From Streptomyces smaragdinus (GTDB lineage: Bacteria; Actinomycetota; Actinomycetes; Streptomycetales; Streptomycetaceae): a stretch of 64,000 nucleotides of DNA. How positions within the stretch are numbered: the stretch's first letter is position 1; every line of letters starts with the position of its first letter. A program made the position numbers and the translations under genes. The notes below the pieces were generated by a model. The model worked only from the letters and a program-made list of their open reading frames with translations. It did not search any database and was not told the DNA's origin. The stretch is from positions 124,001-188,000 of the forward strand of contig NZ_WEGJ01000002.1 of the NCBI RefSeq assembly GCF_009604385.1, read 5' to 3'. Positions 33,555 to 42,702 of the stretch are shown here, piece after piece.

Positions 33555-34552
33555 GGTTCCTGCTCCGCAGGCTCGGCTTCTTCGTACTGACGCTCTGGGC
33601 GGCGCTGACGCTGAACTTCTTCGTCCCGAGGTTCATGCCCGGCGACCCCGTGGCCGCGCTCACCGCCCGCACCCGCGGGCGGGTGTCGCGCGACGCGCTG
33701 GAGCAGATGCTGACGTCGTTCGGGTACAAGCCGGACCAGAACCTGTTCGTGCAGTACGTCGAGTACCTGGGCAACATGTTCACCGGCGACTGGGGCCGGT
33801 CGATCGGGGGACAGCTCGGCGAGCCCGTGACCGGGCTGATCGGCCAGGCCCTGCCGTGGACGCTGGGCCTGGTCGGCATCACCACCGTGCTGGCGTTCGC
33901 GCTCGGCACGATGATCGGCACCGTCGCCGGCTGGCGGCGCGGGGGATGGCTGGACTCCCTGCTGCCGCCGGTGTTCGTGGTCACCTCGGCGCTGCCGGTC
34001 TTCTGGGTGGCGCTGATGCTGATCTTCGCCTTCTCGATGAACGCCGGCAGCGTGCTCCCCGGCACCTTCAACTACGACAACTCGATCGTGCCCGGCTTCT
34101 CGCCGGGCTTTGTGGGCAGCGTGCTGCAGCACGCGGTGCTGCCCGCGGCGACCCTGCTCATCACCCTGATCGGCGGCTGGATCCTGACCATGCGCAACAA
34201 CATGATCACCACGCTGGCCGAGGACTACGTGCGGATGGGCCGCGCCAAGGGACTGTCCCCCCGGCGTGTCATGTACGGCTACGCGGCCCGTAACGCCGTC
34301 CTGCCGAACCTGACCGGCTTCGCGATGTCCCTGGGCTTCGTGGTCTCCGGCGCCGTCCTCATCGAGTTCGTCTTCAGCTACAACGGCGTCGGCTATCTCT
34401 TCTACAACTCGGTGCAGAACGTGGACTACCCGCTGATGCAGGCCCTGTTCATGCTGTTCACCGTCGCCGTGCTGGCCGCACTGCTGATCGTCGACATCGC
34501 CACGGTCTGGCTCGACCCGCGCGCCCGGTCCGCCGACGCGGGAGGCAGGTGA
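33551..34552 (+). CDS. ABC transporter permease (DppB/OppB type)
   Basis: The 333-residue membrane protein begins [33 protein letters not shown], the conserved DppB-type N-terminus, and has the EAA loop region [28 protein letters not shown]. The GTG start overlaps the binding-protein stop (GTGA). It pairs with the following permease. Six transmembrane helices are predicted. Confidence 0.92.
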   Translation: [333 protein letters not shown]

Positions 34553-35472
34553 CCGCGATGACCGCCACCACTGTCGTCCACACCCCCGAACCCGCGGCCC
34601 GGCAAGCCTCCGGCGGCCTGTGGCGCGCGGTGCGTCACAACCGCAAGGCGATGGCCGGGGCCGTGATCCTGTTCGTCTTCACGGTGATCGCGACCTTCCC
34701 CGGTGTGTTCACCACCGTCGACCACCCGGACGAGCTGGCCTTCCCGCCGGGACTGTCCCCGTCCACCGGGCATCTGCTCGGCACCACCGGGCTCGGCCAG
34801 GACGTCTACTCCCAGCTGATTTACGGAACCCGCGAATCCCTGGTCATCGCGGTCGTCGCCGGGGCGCTGGCCACCGTGCTCGCCGTCCTGGTCGGCGTGA
34901 CGGCCGCCTATCTCGGCGGCATCGCGGACGACGTCCTGTCGATGCTCACCAACGTCGTCCTGGTGATCCCCGCGTTCCCGCTGGTCATCATCCTGGCCAA
35001 GTACGCGGGCAAGGGCTCGCTCGGCGTGATCCTCGTCGTGCTGGTGTTCACCGGCTGGTCCTACGGCGCCAACCAGCTGCGCGCGCAGGCCCTGGCGCTG
35101 CGCAACCGGGACTTCCTGCAGTCCGCCCGGGTGCGCGGCGAGCGGCGCTCGTACATCGTGGTCTTCGAGGTCCTGCCCAACATGACCTCGCTGATCGTCG
35201 CCAACTTCCTGGGCGCCGCGCTCTACTCGGTCCTCACGGCCGCCGGCCTGCAGTTCCTGGGCCTGGGCGATCCCGCCTCGGCCAGCTGGGGCACGATGCT
35301 GTACTGGGCGAAGAACCAGGAGGCCCTGCAGTCCGGCACCCCGCTGTGGGCCATCGCGCCCGGGCTGTGCGTGGCCCTGCTCGGGGTGGCCTTCGCGCTG
35401 GTCAACTACGCCTTCGACGAGATCGGCAACCCGGCGCTGCGCCCCGTACGAAGGAGGCGCCGTGAGCGCTGA
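34549..35472 (+). CDS. ABC transporter permease (DppC/OppC type)
   Basis: The 307-residue permease shows HLLGTTGLGQDVYSQLIYGTRESL, a DppC signature, and the EAA loop DFLQSARVRGERRSYIVVFEVLPN. The GTG at 34549 overlaps the preceding stop (GTGA); an ATG three codons later is an alternative. Its last 11 bases overlap the first ATPase gene. A very basic C-terminus (PVRRRRRER) lies on the cytoplasmic side. Confidence 0.92.
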   Translation: MTAMTATTVVHTPEPAARQASGGLWRAVRHNRKAMAGAVILFVFTVIATFPGVFTTVDHPDELAFPPGLSPSTGHLLGTTGLGQDVYSQLIYGTRESLVIAVVAGALATVLAVLVGVTAAYLGGIADDVLSMLTNVVLVIPAFPLVIILAKYAGKGSLGVILVVLVFTGWSYGANQLRAQALALRNRDFLQSARVRGERRSYIVVFEVLPNMTSLIVANFLGAALYSVLTAAGLQFLGLGDPASASWGTMLYWAKNQEALQSGTPLWAIAPGLCVALLGVAFALVNYAFDEIGNPALRPVRRRRRER

Positions 35473-36445
35473 GCCGCTGCTCGACGTGCGGGACCTGTCC
35501 GTCGCCTACGACGGCGACCGCGGCCCCGTGACCGCCGTGGAGCACGTCGACCTGACCGTGCGCCGCGGCGGGTTCACCGCCGTCGTCGGCGAGTCGGGGT
35601 GCGGCAAGTCGACGCTGCTGTTCGCCGTCGCCGGACTCCTCGAGCCCCCGGCGGCCGTCACCGGCGGCAGCGTGCGCTTCAAGGGGCGGAACCTCGTCAC
35701 CATGACCGAGCGGCAGCTCAACGTGCTGCGCTGGCGGGACTTCTCCGTCGTCATGCAGAGCGCGATGAACGCCCTCAACCCGGTGACCACGATCGGCGCC
35801 CAGTTCAAGGATGCCATGGACGCCCACGCCGATCTCGGCGCGCGGGAGATACGCGACCGCTCCCGTGAGGTGCTCGAGCTCGTCGGCATCGACCCCGTCC
35901 ATCTGCGCAGCTACCCGCACCAGTTGTCCGGCGGCATGCGCCAGCGCGCCATGATCGCGATGGCGCTGCTGTTCACCCCGGACCTCGTCATCATGGACGA
36001 GCCGACCTCCGCCCTCGACGTGGTCGCCCAGCGTTCGCTGATGGTGCAGATCAAGGAGCTGCAGGAGCTCCTCGGCTTCGCGATCGTCTTTGTCACCCAC
36101 GACATGTCGCTGGTCAGCCACTTCTCCGACCAGCTGCTGGTGATGTACGCGGGCCGGGTCGTCGAGGCCGGCCCCACCCGCACCGTGTTCGACCACCCCG
36201 CCCACCCCTACAGCCAGGGCCTGCTCGAGGCGTTCCCCTCGATCCGCGGGCCGCGCGTGGAGCTGCGCGGCATCCCCGGCAGCCCGCCCGACCTGGCCCG
36301 TCCGCCCGCCGGCTGCCGGTTCGCGCCGCGCTGCCCGCTGGTACGGCCCGACTGCCACGACCGCGAACCCGGCCTGTACCCGGCGGGCGGGGCCCATGCC
36401 CGCTGCGTGCTGCACGCCCCCGACCAGGTGGAGGTGCCCTCGTGA
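35462..36445 (+). CDS. ABC transporter ATP-binding protein (DppD type)
   Basis: The 327-residue ATPase has Walker A GESGCGKST, signature LSGGMRQR, Walker B LVIMDEPTSALD and switch His in VTHDMS. The C-terminal oligopeptide-transporter extension carries four Cys in GCRFAPRCPLVRPDCHDREPGLYPAGGAHARC form, typical of DppD/DppF iron-sulfur-type motifs. GTG start, overlapping the permease by 11 bases. It drives the transporter with the next gene product. Confidence 0.94.
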   Translation: MSAEPLLDVRDLSVAYDGDRGPVTAVEHVDLTVRRGGFTAVVGESGCGKSTLLFAVAGLLEPPAAVTGGSVRFKGRNLVTMTERQLNVLRWRDFSVVMQSAMNALNPVTTIGAQFKDAMDAHADLGAREIRDRSREVLELVGIDPVHLRSYPHQLSGGMRQRAMIAMALLFTPDLVIMDEPTSALDVVAQRSLMVQIKELQELLGFAIVFVTHDMSLVSHFSDQLLVMYAGRVVEAGPTRTVFDHPAHPYSQGLLEAFPSIRGPRVELRGIPGSPPDLARPPAGCRFAPRCPLVRPDCHDREPGLYPAGGAHARCVLHAPDQVEVPS

Positions 36446-37416
36446 CCGATGTTCCCCTGCTGCAGACCGTCGGCCTCACCCGTCACTTCCGCATGGGCAC
36501 CGGTCTGCGCAGGGCCCGGCTGCACGCCGTCGACGACGTGGACGTGATGATCCGCGAGCGGGAGATCGTCGCCCTGGTCGGAGAGAGCGGCAGCGGCAAG
36601 TCCACCTTCGCCCGCCTCCTCGCCCAGGTCCACCGCCCCACCGCCGGCGAGATCCACTACCGCGGCCGCCCCCTGTCCCGGCTGCGCGGCCGCCGCGAGA
36701 AGCTGGCGTACCACGGCGACGTACCGATGGTCTTCCAGGACCCCTTCAGCTCCCTCAACCCCGCCCACCGCGTCGCCCACGGCATCCTGCGCGGCCTGAA
36801 GCTGCACCGCCCCGAACTCGACGGCCCCGCCCGCCGCGCCGAGGCCGAGCGGGTCACCGAGGCCGTCGGCCTCACTCCCGCCGCCGAGGTCCTGCAGCGC
36901 TTCCCGTACGAACTCTCCGGCGGCCAGCGCCAGCGCGTCGGCTTCGCCCAGGCGCTGGCGTACCGCCCGAAGCTGATCCTCGCCGACGAACCCGTGTCGA
37001 TGCTGGACGTCTCCATCCGCATCGGCCTGCTCAACGTCATGACGCGGCTGCGCGAGACCGAGGGCGTCTCCGTCCTCTACATCACCCACGACATTGCCGG
37101 CGCCCGCTACGTCTCCGACCGTCTGCTGGTGATGTACGGCGGCCACGTCGTCGAGTCCGGCCCCACGGAGGAGGTGCTGGCCGACGCCAGACACCCGTAC
37201 ACCCGCCTCCTCCTCTCCGCCGTCCCCGACCCCCGCGCCCCCCTCGACGTCGGCGCCGAGGCCGCCCGTACCGACCCGCCGCAGCTGATCGACCCGGCCC
37301 CGGGCTGCCGGTTCCGCGCCCGCTGCCCCCTGGCCGTCGACGCCTGCGCGCAGGTCACCCCACGGCTCACGGAACTCGCCCCCGCCCACTCGGCGGCCTG
37401 CCACATGGCCGCGTGA
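36442..37416 (+). CDS. ABC transporter ATP-binding protein (DppF type)
   Basis: The 324-residue second ATPase has Walker A GESGSGKST, signature LSGGQRQR and ADEPVSMLD Walker B. Here Val-Ser replaces the more common Thr-Ser after DEP. The C-terminal Cys-rich extension (GCRFRARCPLAVDAC) is conserved. Its GTG start overlaps the preceding stop (GTGA). It completes a full five-part family 5 importer. Confidence 0.94.
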   Translation: MTDVPLLQTVGLTRHFRMGTGLRRARLHAVDDVDVMIREREIVALVGESGSGKSTFARLLAQVHRPTAGEIHYRGRPLSRLRGRREKLAYHGDVPMVFQDPFSSLNPAHRVAHGILRGLKLHRPELDGPARRAEAERVTEAVGLTPAAEVLQRFPYELSGGQRQRVGFAQALAYRPKLILADEPVSMLDVSIRIGLLNVMTRLRETEGVSVLYITHDIAGARYVSDRLLVMYGGHVVESGPTEEVLADARHPYTRLLLSAVPDPRAPLDVGAEAARTDPPQLIDPAPGCRFRARCPLAVDACAQVTPRLTELAPAHSAACHMAA

Positions 37417-37423
37417 CCCTCCC

Positions 37424-38602
37424 GTGGACGAGCAGCCGTGGAGCCGACGCCGATTACGCAGCAACAACGAGTGGCTCCTCCTGGAGCGCCTGCGCCGCGC
37501 CGGCCCCGCCTCCCGCGCCCAACTGGCCCGCGACAGCGGGCTGTCCAAACCCACCGTCTCCTCCGCGCTCGCCGCCCTCGAGACGGCCGGCCTGGTCCGC
37601 GAGGCGGGCACCCACACCCCCGGCCGCGGACGCGTCGCCGTGCTCTACGAACCCGACCCCGCGGCCGGCTACGTCCTCGGCGTCGACATCGGCCGCGTCC
37701 GCCTGCGCACCGCCGTCGCCGACCTCTCCGGCACCGTGATCGCCCGGACCGACCAGCGCAACCGCGGCCGCTCCGCCACCTCGGTGGCCGACGCCGCGAT
37801 CGAGGCCGCCGGCCGCAGCGTCGCCGCCGCCGGCCTGCACCCCGCCCAGGTGGTGCACGCCGCCGTCGGCACCCCCGGCGTCTTCGACCCGCACACCGGC
37901 CGGGTCCGCTACGCCGTCAACCTCCCCGGCTGGGGCCGCCCCGGCCTCGTCGCCCGGATGCGCGAACGCCTCGACGTCACCCTCAGCGTGCACAACGACG
38001 CCAACCTCGCCGCCCTCGGCGAGTACGCCTTCGGCGCGGGCGCCGGCAGCCGGCTCTTCGTCTACGTACTCATCGGCACCGGCCTGGGCATGGGCGTGGT
38101 CGCCGGCGGCGAACTCTTCGGCGGCGCGCACGGGGCCGCCGGCGAGATCGGCTTCCTCCCCCTGGACGGCCCGCCGGCGTCCGGCGCCGCACCCCGCCGC
38201 GGCATCCTGGAGAGCGCCGTCTCCGCGGACGCCGTCGTCACCGCCGCCCGCGCCCTGGGCATGGCCGGCCCCCTCACCGCCAGACGCGTCTTCGCCGCCG
38301 CGCGGGCGGGCCGCGCCCCGGCCGCCGCCGCCGTCCGGCAGGAGGGGGAGCGGCTGGCCCTCGTGGTGGCCTCCGTCACCGCCGTCCTCGACCCCGACCT
38401 GGTGGTCCTCGGCGGTGGCATCGGCCGCAACGCCGATCTGCTGCTGGCGCCCGTCAGCGAGACGGTGCACCGGCTCACGCCGTTCAGGCCGCGGGTGGCA
38501 CCGAGCGAGGTCGGAGAGGACGCGGTTCTGCTGGGCGCGGTGACGACGGCGCTGCGCGTGGCACGTCCCCAGGTGTTCGAACGACGGACAGGCCGGGCCT
38601 GA
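37424..38602 (+). CDS. ROK family transcriptional regulator with N-terminal TTA codon
   Basis: The 392-residue protein has an N-terminal winged helix (NNEWLLLERLRRAGPASRAQLARDSGLSKPTVSSALAALETAGLV) and a ROK kinase-like domain (LGVDIGRVRLRTAVADLSG; VHNDANLAALGEYAFGAG; GTGLGMGVVAGGELFGGAHGAAGEIG). The last block ends before the zinc-binding Cys cluster normal in ROK sugar kinases, which I do not see, so it is a regulator rather than a kinase. Codon 11 (37454-37456) is TTA, read by the bldA tRNA, implying growth-phase control. It starts 7 bases after the ATPase gene and probably regulates the transport operon. Its last 119 bases overlap the convergent zwf gene. Confidence 0.9.
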   Translation: MDEQPWSRRRLRSNNEWLLLERLRRAGPASRAQLARDSGLSKPTVSSALAALETAGLVREAGTHTPGRGRVAVLYEPDPAAGYVLGVDIGRVRLRTAVADLSGTVIARTDQRNRGRSATSVADAAIEAAGRSVAAAGLHPAQVVHAAVGTPGVFDPHTGRVRYAVNLPGWGRPGLVARMRERLDVTLSVHNDANLAALGEYAFGAGAGSRLFVYVLIGTGLGMGVVAGGELFGGAHGAAGEIGFLPLDGPPASGAAPRRGILESAVSADAVVTAARALGMAGPLTARRVFAAARAGRAPAAAAVRQEGERLALVVASVTAVLDPDLVVLGGGIGRNADLLLAPVSETVHRLTPFRPRVAPSEVGEDAVLLGAVTTALRVARPQVFERRTGRA

Positions 38603-40037
38603 CTCGCCCCGTCGGCCGGACGTCGTCGAACAGCCGCGGCCCCGGATCGTGCCAGCCCGTCAGCCCCGGCAGCCAGTCGGCCGCCTCCGGACCCCAGCTG
38701 CCGCGCTGGTAGCGCAGCGGCGGCCCGGTGGCGTCCAGCACCGGCTGCACGATGCGCCAGCACTCCAGGATCGTCGGGTACGAGGCGAAGTACCCGGGGT
38801 CCCCGTCGACGGCACCGGCCAGCACCCGCTCGTACGGCAGCTCCTGACGCCCCATGACCTCCTCGTAGTCCACGCCCATCGGCAGCTGCACCGGCCGCGT
38901 GCCCGCGTCCGGCTCGCGCACCATCAGATCCGCCCTGATCCCCGTGTCGCCGTCGATCCGGAAGCGGATCAGGTTCGGCGGCAGCTCCGTACCGGCGAAC
39001 AGGTCCAGCGGCGGCCGGCGCAGCTCCACGATCACCTCGGTGGCCGTGACAGCCATGGCCTTGCCGCTGCGTATGTAGAACGGGACGTCCGCCCACCGCC
39101 AGTTGTCGACGAACAGCCGCGTCGCGAAGTACGTCTCCGTGGTGGACTGCGGCGAGACTCCCGCGACCCGCCGGTAGCCCGCATACTGCCCGCGCACCGT
39201 GGCGTCCGGATCCATCGGGCGGATCGCGTGCAGCACCCGCCACTCCTCCAGGGCCTGGGCCTGCGCGGTCATCGCGTTGGGCGGGTCCATGGCCAGATAG
39301 GCCAGGACCTGCAGCATGTGGTTCTGGACCACGTCGCGCAGACAGCCCACCGCGTCGTAGAACGAGCCCCGGTCGGCGACGTCGAAGTCCTCGACGAGGG
39401 AGATCTGCACGTTCGACACGTACGAGCGGTGCCAGACCGGCGTCAGCAGGGTGTTGGCGAACCGGGCGACCATCAGGCTCTCCACCGCGCTGTTGCCCAG
39501 GAAGTGGTCGACCCGCAGCAGATGGTCGTCGTCGAAGTACTCGCCCAGCTCGTCCTGCAGCCGCTGGGCGGACGCCAGGTCATGGCCGAAGGGCTTCTCC
39601 ACCACCAGCCGGGACTCCCGGTGCAGCCCGGCCCTCGCGAGCGCCGCGGCGACGGTGGTGAACAGCGACGGCGGCACGGCCAGGTAGTGCGTCACGAAGC
39701 CCAGCCCGCGCACCGCCTCCCGCAGCCGTACGAAGGTCTCGTCGTCGGTGATGTCCCCGGCCACGATGCTCAGCCGCTGCGCCAGCCGCTCGAACATCGT
39801 GTCGTCGACCTGGATGCCGGCCTCCTCGACCGCCTCCCGGGCGTGCGCCCGCAGCGCGTCGTCGTCCCAGTCGACGGCGGCCACCCCGATGACCGGAACG
39901 GTCAGCTTCCCCGCCTCGGTGAGGTGGTAGAGCGCGGGGAGCAGCATCTTCGCGGCGAGATCCCCGGATATCCCGAAGAGCACGAGGGCGCCACAGGGCT
40001 CGAGCCGGTCCGGGGGGAGGAGGTCGGAATGATTCAT
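38484..40037 (-). CDS. zwf: Glucose-6-phosphate 1-dehydrogenase
   Basis: The 517-residue enzyme oxidises glucose 6-phosphate with NADP+ at the entry of the pentose phosphate pathway. Landmarks are FGISGDLAAKMLLPALYHL (nucleotide site; normally G-[AG]-[ST]-GDLA), VVEKPFGHDLASAQ, the catalytic-site RVDHFLGNSAVE and VPFYIRSGKAM. ATG 40037 follows GAGGGG. The C-terminal 45 residues after WLPGLTGWHDPG are Pro/Arg-rich and lie in the region overlapping the ROK gene, so they look like a read-through extension. No opcA, gnd or transaldolase is adjacent, so this may be a second isozyme. Confidence 0.93.
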   Translation of the reverse strand: MNHSDLLPPDRLEPCGALVLFGISGDLAAKMLLPALYHLTEAGKLTVPVIGVAAVDWDDDALRAHAREAVEEAGIQVDDTMFERLAQRLSIVAGDITDDETFVRLREAVRGLGFVTHYLAVPPSLFTTVAAALARAGLHRESRLVVEKPFGHDLASAQRLQDELGEYFDDDHLLRVDHFLGNSAVESLMVARFANTLLTPVWHRSYVSNVQISLVEDFDVADRGSFYDAVGCLRDVVQNHMLQVLAYLAMDPPNAMTAQAQALEEWRVLHAIRPMDPDATVRGQYAGYRRVAGVSPQSTTETYFATRLFVDNWRWADVPFYIRSGKAMAVTATEVIVELRRPPLDLFAGTELPPNLIRFRIDGDTGIRADLMVREPDAGTRPVQLPMGVDYEEVMGRQELPYERVLAGAVDGDPGYFASYPTILECWRIVQPVLDATGPPLRYQRGSWGPEAADWLPGLTGWHDPGPRLFDDVRPTGRVRPGLSVVRTPGDVPRAAPSSPRPAEPRPLRPRSVPPAA

Positions 40038-40254
40038 CGGCTGTACCCCTCACCACTCGCCACCGGGACTCGAACCATCGTTGCCGCCCACGGCGGCGAC
40101 GGACAGCGAGGTGCGTCCGAACGGGTGAGTACGCGGTATCCCTCCGGCGCCACACGCATGGTGGTCATTCGCCGGATGCGAGAACTTGGGAAGTGGCCGC
40201 GCGCGTATCCAGGTACCCGCGTTCCATGGCCTCGTACGAAGGAGCCGATGTGCC

Positions 40255-40905
40255 ATGACCGATGTCAGCGCGAATCCTCCCGCCGGCATGCGTACCGTGC
40301 GTGTACGGGCGGCCGAACCGGATCCGGCGCTGTCGCGCTGGCTGTGGCTGGTGAAATGGATCCTGCTGATCCCGCACTACGTGGTGCTGGCCCTCCTGTG
40401 GATCGCGTTCCTGCTGGTGAGCGTGGTCGCGTTCTTCGCGATCCTGTTCACCGAGCGCTATCCCCGCGCGCTGTTCGACTTCAGCCTGGGCGTGCTGCGC
40501 TGGAGCTGGCGCGTCGGGTACTACGGCTACAGCGCGCTGGGCACCGACCGCTATCCGCCGTTCAGCCTGGCCGAGGTGCCGGACTACCCGGCGCGGCTGG
40601 ACGTCGCGTACCCCGAGCGGCTCTCGCGCGGTCTGGTCCTGGTGAAGTGGTGGCTGCTGGCCATCCCGCACTACGTGATCGTCGCGATCTTCGTGGGCGG
40701 CTATCGCGTCGGCTTCGGCGGGCTGGCCGGGGTGATGGTGCTCTTCGCGGCGGTGATGCTGCTGTTCACCGGCCGCTACCCGCGGGAGATGTTCGACTTC
40801 GTGCTGGGGATGCAGCGCTGGGCGCTGCGCGTCGCCGCGTACGCGTCGCTGATGACCGACGAGTATCCGCCGTTCCGCCTCGACATGGGCGGCAGGGAGC
40901 CGTAG
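40255..40905 (+). CDS. DUF4389 membrane protein
   Basis: The 216-residue protein is made of two tandem DUF4389 units. Each has a hydrophobic hairpin ([40 protein letters not shown]), then a RYPR.[LM]FDF.LG..RW..R motif, then a Tyr-Pro-Pro-Phe turn ([16 protein letters not shown]). Four membrane segments are likely. The function is unknown. ATG 40255 follows AAGGAG. No operon partner; zwf is divergent with 217 bases between, where I see no clear promoter. Confidence 0.85.
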   Translation: MTDVSANPPAGMRTVRVRAAEPDPALSRWLWLVKWILLIPHYVVLALLWIAFLLVSVVAFFAILFTERYPRALFDFSLGVLRWSWRVGYYGYSALGTDRYPPFSLAEVPDYPARLDVAYPERLSRGLVLVKWWLLAIPHYVIVAIFVGGYRVGFGGLAGVMVLFAAVMLLFTGRYPREMFDFVLGMQRWALRVAAYASLMTDEYPPFRLDMGGREP

Positions 40906-40912
40906 GCCGGGG

Positions 40913-41269
40913 TCAGGGCAGGACGGACCGTACGGCCTCGGGCGTACGGCCGACGACCGCCGTGCCGTCGTCGGCGGTGATGATCGGGCGCTGGATCAGG
41001 GCCGGGTGGCCGGCGAGGGCCTCAAGCCACCGGTCGCGGTGGCCGGCGTCGCGGGGCCAGGTGCCGATGCCCAGGTCGGTGGCGTCGGGCTCACCGAGGC
41101 GGGTGATGTCCCAGGGCTCGAGGCCCAGGCGGGCGAGGACCTTGGTCAGCTCGTCGGCGGTGGGGGGCTGCTCGAGGTAGTAGCGCACGGTGTACTCGGC
41201 GCCCTCCGCGTCCAGGAGGGAGAGGGCGGAGCTGCACTTCGAGCAGGCGGGGTTGATCCAGATTTCCAC
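40913..41269 (-). CDS. ArsC/Spx-type thioredoxin-fold reductase-like protein
   Basis: The 118-residue protein begins VEIWINPACSKCSSALSLLD with a CSKC motif, followed by the arsenate-reductase family blocks YYLEQPPTADELTKVLARLG and HPALIQRPIITADDGTAVVGR. The family includes ArsC arsenate reductases and Spx-like regulators. A GTG at 41269 with AAGGA nine bases upstream gives the family N-terminus. An ATG at 41344 that overlaps the MFS stop (ATGA) also has a good ribosome binding site, but the intervening 25 codons have atypical codon use. It is downstream of the MFS gene. Confidence 0.85.
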   Translation of the reverse strand: MEIWINPACSKCSSALSLLDAEGAEYTVRYYLEQPPTADELTKVLARLGLEPWDITRLGEPDATDLGIGTWPRDAGHRDRWLEALAGHPALIQRPIITADDGTAVVGRTPEAVRSVLP

Positions 41270-41340
41270 GCGCGGGTCCTTCTGTCGGGGCAGGCGGCGG
41301 AGCGTATCAGGGCGACATCTCCGTCCGAATTCTGTCTGAG

Positions 41341-42579
41341 TCATGCCTCTGCCTCCACCGCGGGCCGGGTCCGCGCCCCCCACCGCTCGATCGCGGGGCC
41401 GGTGGCGCCCACGGCGGCGAGGAACGCGCCGAGCACCAACCAGCCCGCCGAGCCCAGACCGAGCACCACCGTGGTGAGGAGCGCCGGGGCCAGTGCCTGG
41501 CCTGCGCTGAAGCCGAGGCCGAGAAGTCCCTGGTACTGCCCCTGGGCGTGATCCGGCGCGAGGCCGAAGCCGAGGGCGAATCCGGCGGAGGACTCCCAGA
41601 TCTCCCCGAGGCTGTGCACGAAGATCGCCGCGATGATCAGCCCGGCTGCCACCCACACCGGGGCGTGCGCGGTCAGGGCGATCATCGGGCAGCTGACCAG
41701 GAAGAGCAGCCCCGCCGTACGGAACGCCCGGCCACCGTCGCGCAGGGTCTCGATGCGCGAGCCGATCCTGGTCTGCAGGAGGACGCACGCCGCGGCGTTG
41801 AGCGCGAACACCGCGGCGACCGTCCAGCGTGGCGCGTCCGTGTGCTGGGAGATCCAGATCGGCAGGAGCAGGGACACCGTCGGATAGTGCAGCCCCATCG
41901 CGCCGTACAGCGCGGCGAAGGCGACGAACGGGCGGTCGGTGAGGGCGGCCCAGCGTCGGCTTCTTGCTGCTGATTCCACCGGCGCGTAGTTCGGGAGCAG
42001 AAACAGCACGAGGGCGCAGAGGGCGAAGCTGGCGGCGTTGCCCAGGATGAGGACGAGGTAGGCGGTACGGGTGTTCGCCGCCACCGCGAAGCCGGAGCCC
42101 ACGGTGCCGAGGATGACGCCCAGATTGACGTACGTGCGCAGCCTGGACCGGAACAACGCGGGGCGGTCGGTACCGACCCGTACGACGAGGGCTCCCCACG
42201 CCGCGCCCCCGGCGGCAGCGGCGAGCTGGTCGACGGTGGCGACGACGGTGAGGGCGGCCCAGCCGTCGACGAACACGAGCGCCGACATCGCCGCGGCCTG
42301 CACCCCCAGGGCCAGCACCATGACGGTACGGGGCCCGCGCCGGTCGGCGAGATGCCCGCCGGGAATCCCGGCGAGGAGGCCGGTCAGCCCGGCGATGGTG
42401 AGGGCGGCGCCCACCTGTGCGGCGGGCAGACCCACGACGAGGGTGAAGTAGAGCGCGGACGCCGCGTTGAAGAGGCCGTTGCCGACGCGGTTCACGAAGC
42501 TGGCCAGGATCAGCACGCGTTCCGACCGGTTGGCGCCCGCGATGCGGGCTATTCGGCCGGCCGGCTTCACCTTGATCAT
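41341..42579 (-). CDS. MFS transporter
   Basis: The 412-residue protein has twelve hydrophobic segments and the major-facilitator loop 2-3 motif GGHLADRRGPRTV, with a second-half counterpart around GSRIETLRDGGRAF. It is a proton-driven exporter of unknown substrate. The start is an ATG at 42579 or a GTG three codons upstream; neither has a ribosome binding site, and a perfect 12-base palindrome is only 14 bases upstream of the ATG, so a leaderless transcript is possible. The ArsC-like gene follows it. Confidence 0.88.
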   Translation of the reverse strand: MIKVKPAGRIARIAGANRSERVLILASFVNRVGNGLFNAASALYFTLVVGLPAAQVGAALTIAGLTGLLAGIPGGHLADRRGPRTVMVLALGVQAAAMSALVFVDGWAALTVVATVDQLAAAAGGAAWGALVVRVGTDRPALFRSRLRTYVNLGVILGTVGSGFAVAANTRTAYLVLILGNAASFALCALVLFLLPNYAPVESAARSRRWAALTDRPFVAFAALYGAMGLHYPTVSLLLPIWISQHTDAPRWTVAAVFALNAAACVLLQTRIGSRIETLRDGGRAFRTAGLLFLVSCPMIALTAHAPVWVAAGLIIAAIFVHSLGEIWESSAGFALGFGLAPDHAQGQYQGLLGLGFSAGQALAPALLTTVVLGLGSAGWLVLGAFLAAVGATGPAIERWGARTRPAVEAEA

Positions 42580-42592
42580 GGGGCGCACGGTA

Positions 42593-42604
42593 GCAACCGG
42601 TTGC
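42593..42604. promoter_or_regulatory. Perfect palindrome upstream of MFS gene
   Basis: GCAACCGGTTGC is a perfect 12-base palindrome with the central CCGG and the form of LacI/GalR-type half-sites (GCAACCGGTTGC). It is only 5 bases upstream of the possible GTG start and about 100 bases from the DUF899 gene on the other strand. The cognate regulator is not evident in the window. Confidence 0.5.
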
Positions 42605-42702
42605 GGTGCCGGATCTCCGCGGGGTCTCGCCGATTACTTTCGCTGCCGGGCCGGGTCAACCCCTTCGTACCGGAAAACCGCCCACCGGATCAGTGAGGGA
42701 CC

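Noticed and set aside
38282-38470. ROK protein as a sugar kinase
   Set aside because: It has an N-terminal winged helix and lacks the zinc-binding Cys cluster of ROK kinases, so regulator is the better call.
41270-41344. Longer ArsC-like start at ATG 41344 overlapping the MFS stop
   Set aside because: It has a good ribosome binding site, but the extra codons (many ending in A or T) are unlike coding sequence here and precede the conserved family N-terminus; kept only as an alternative.
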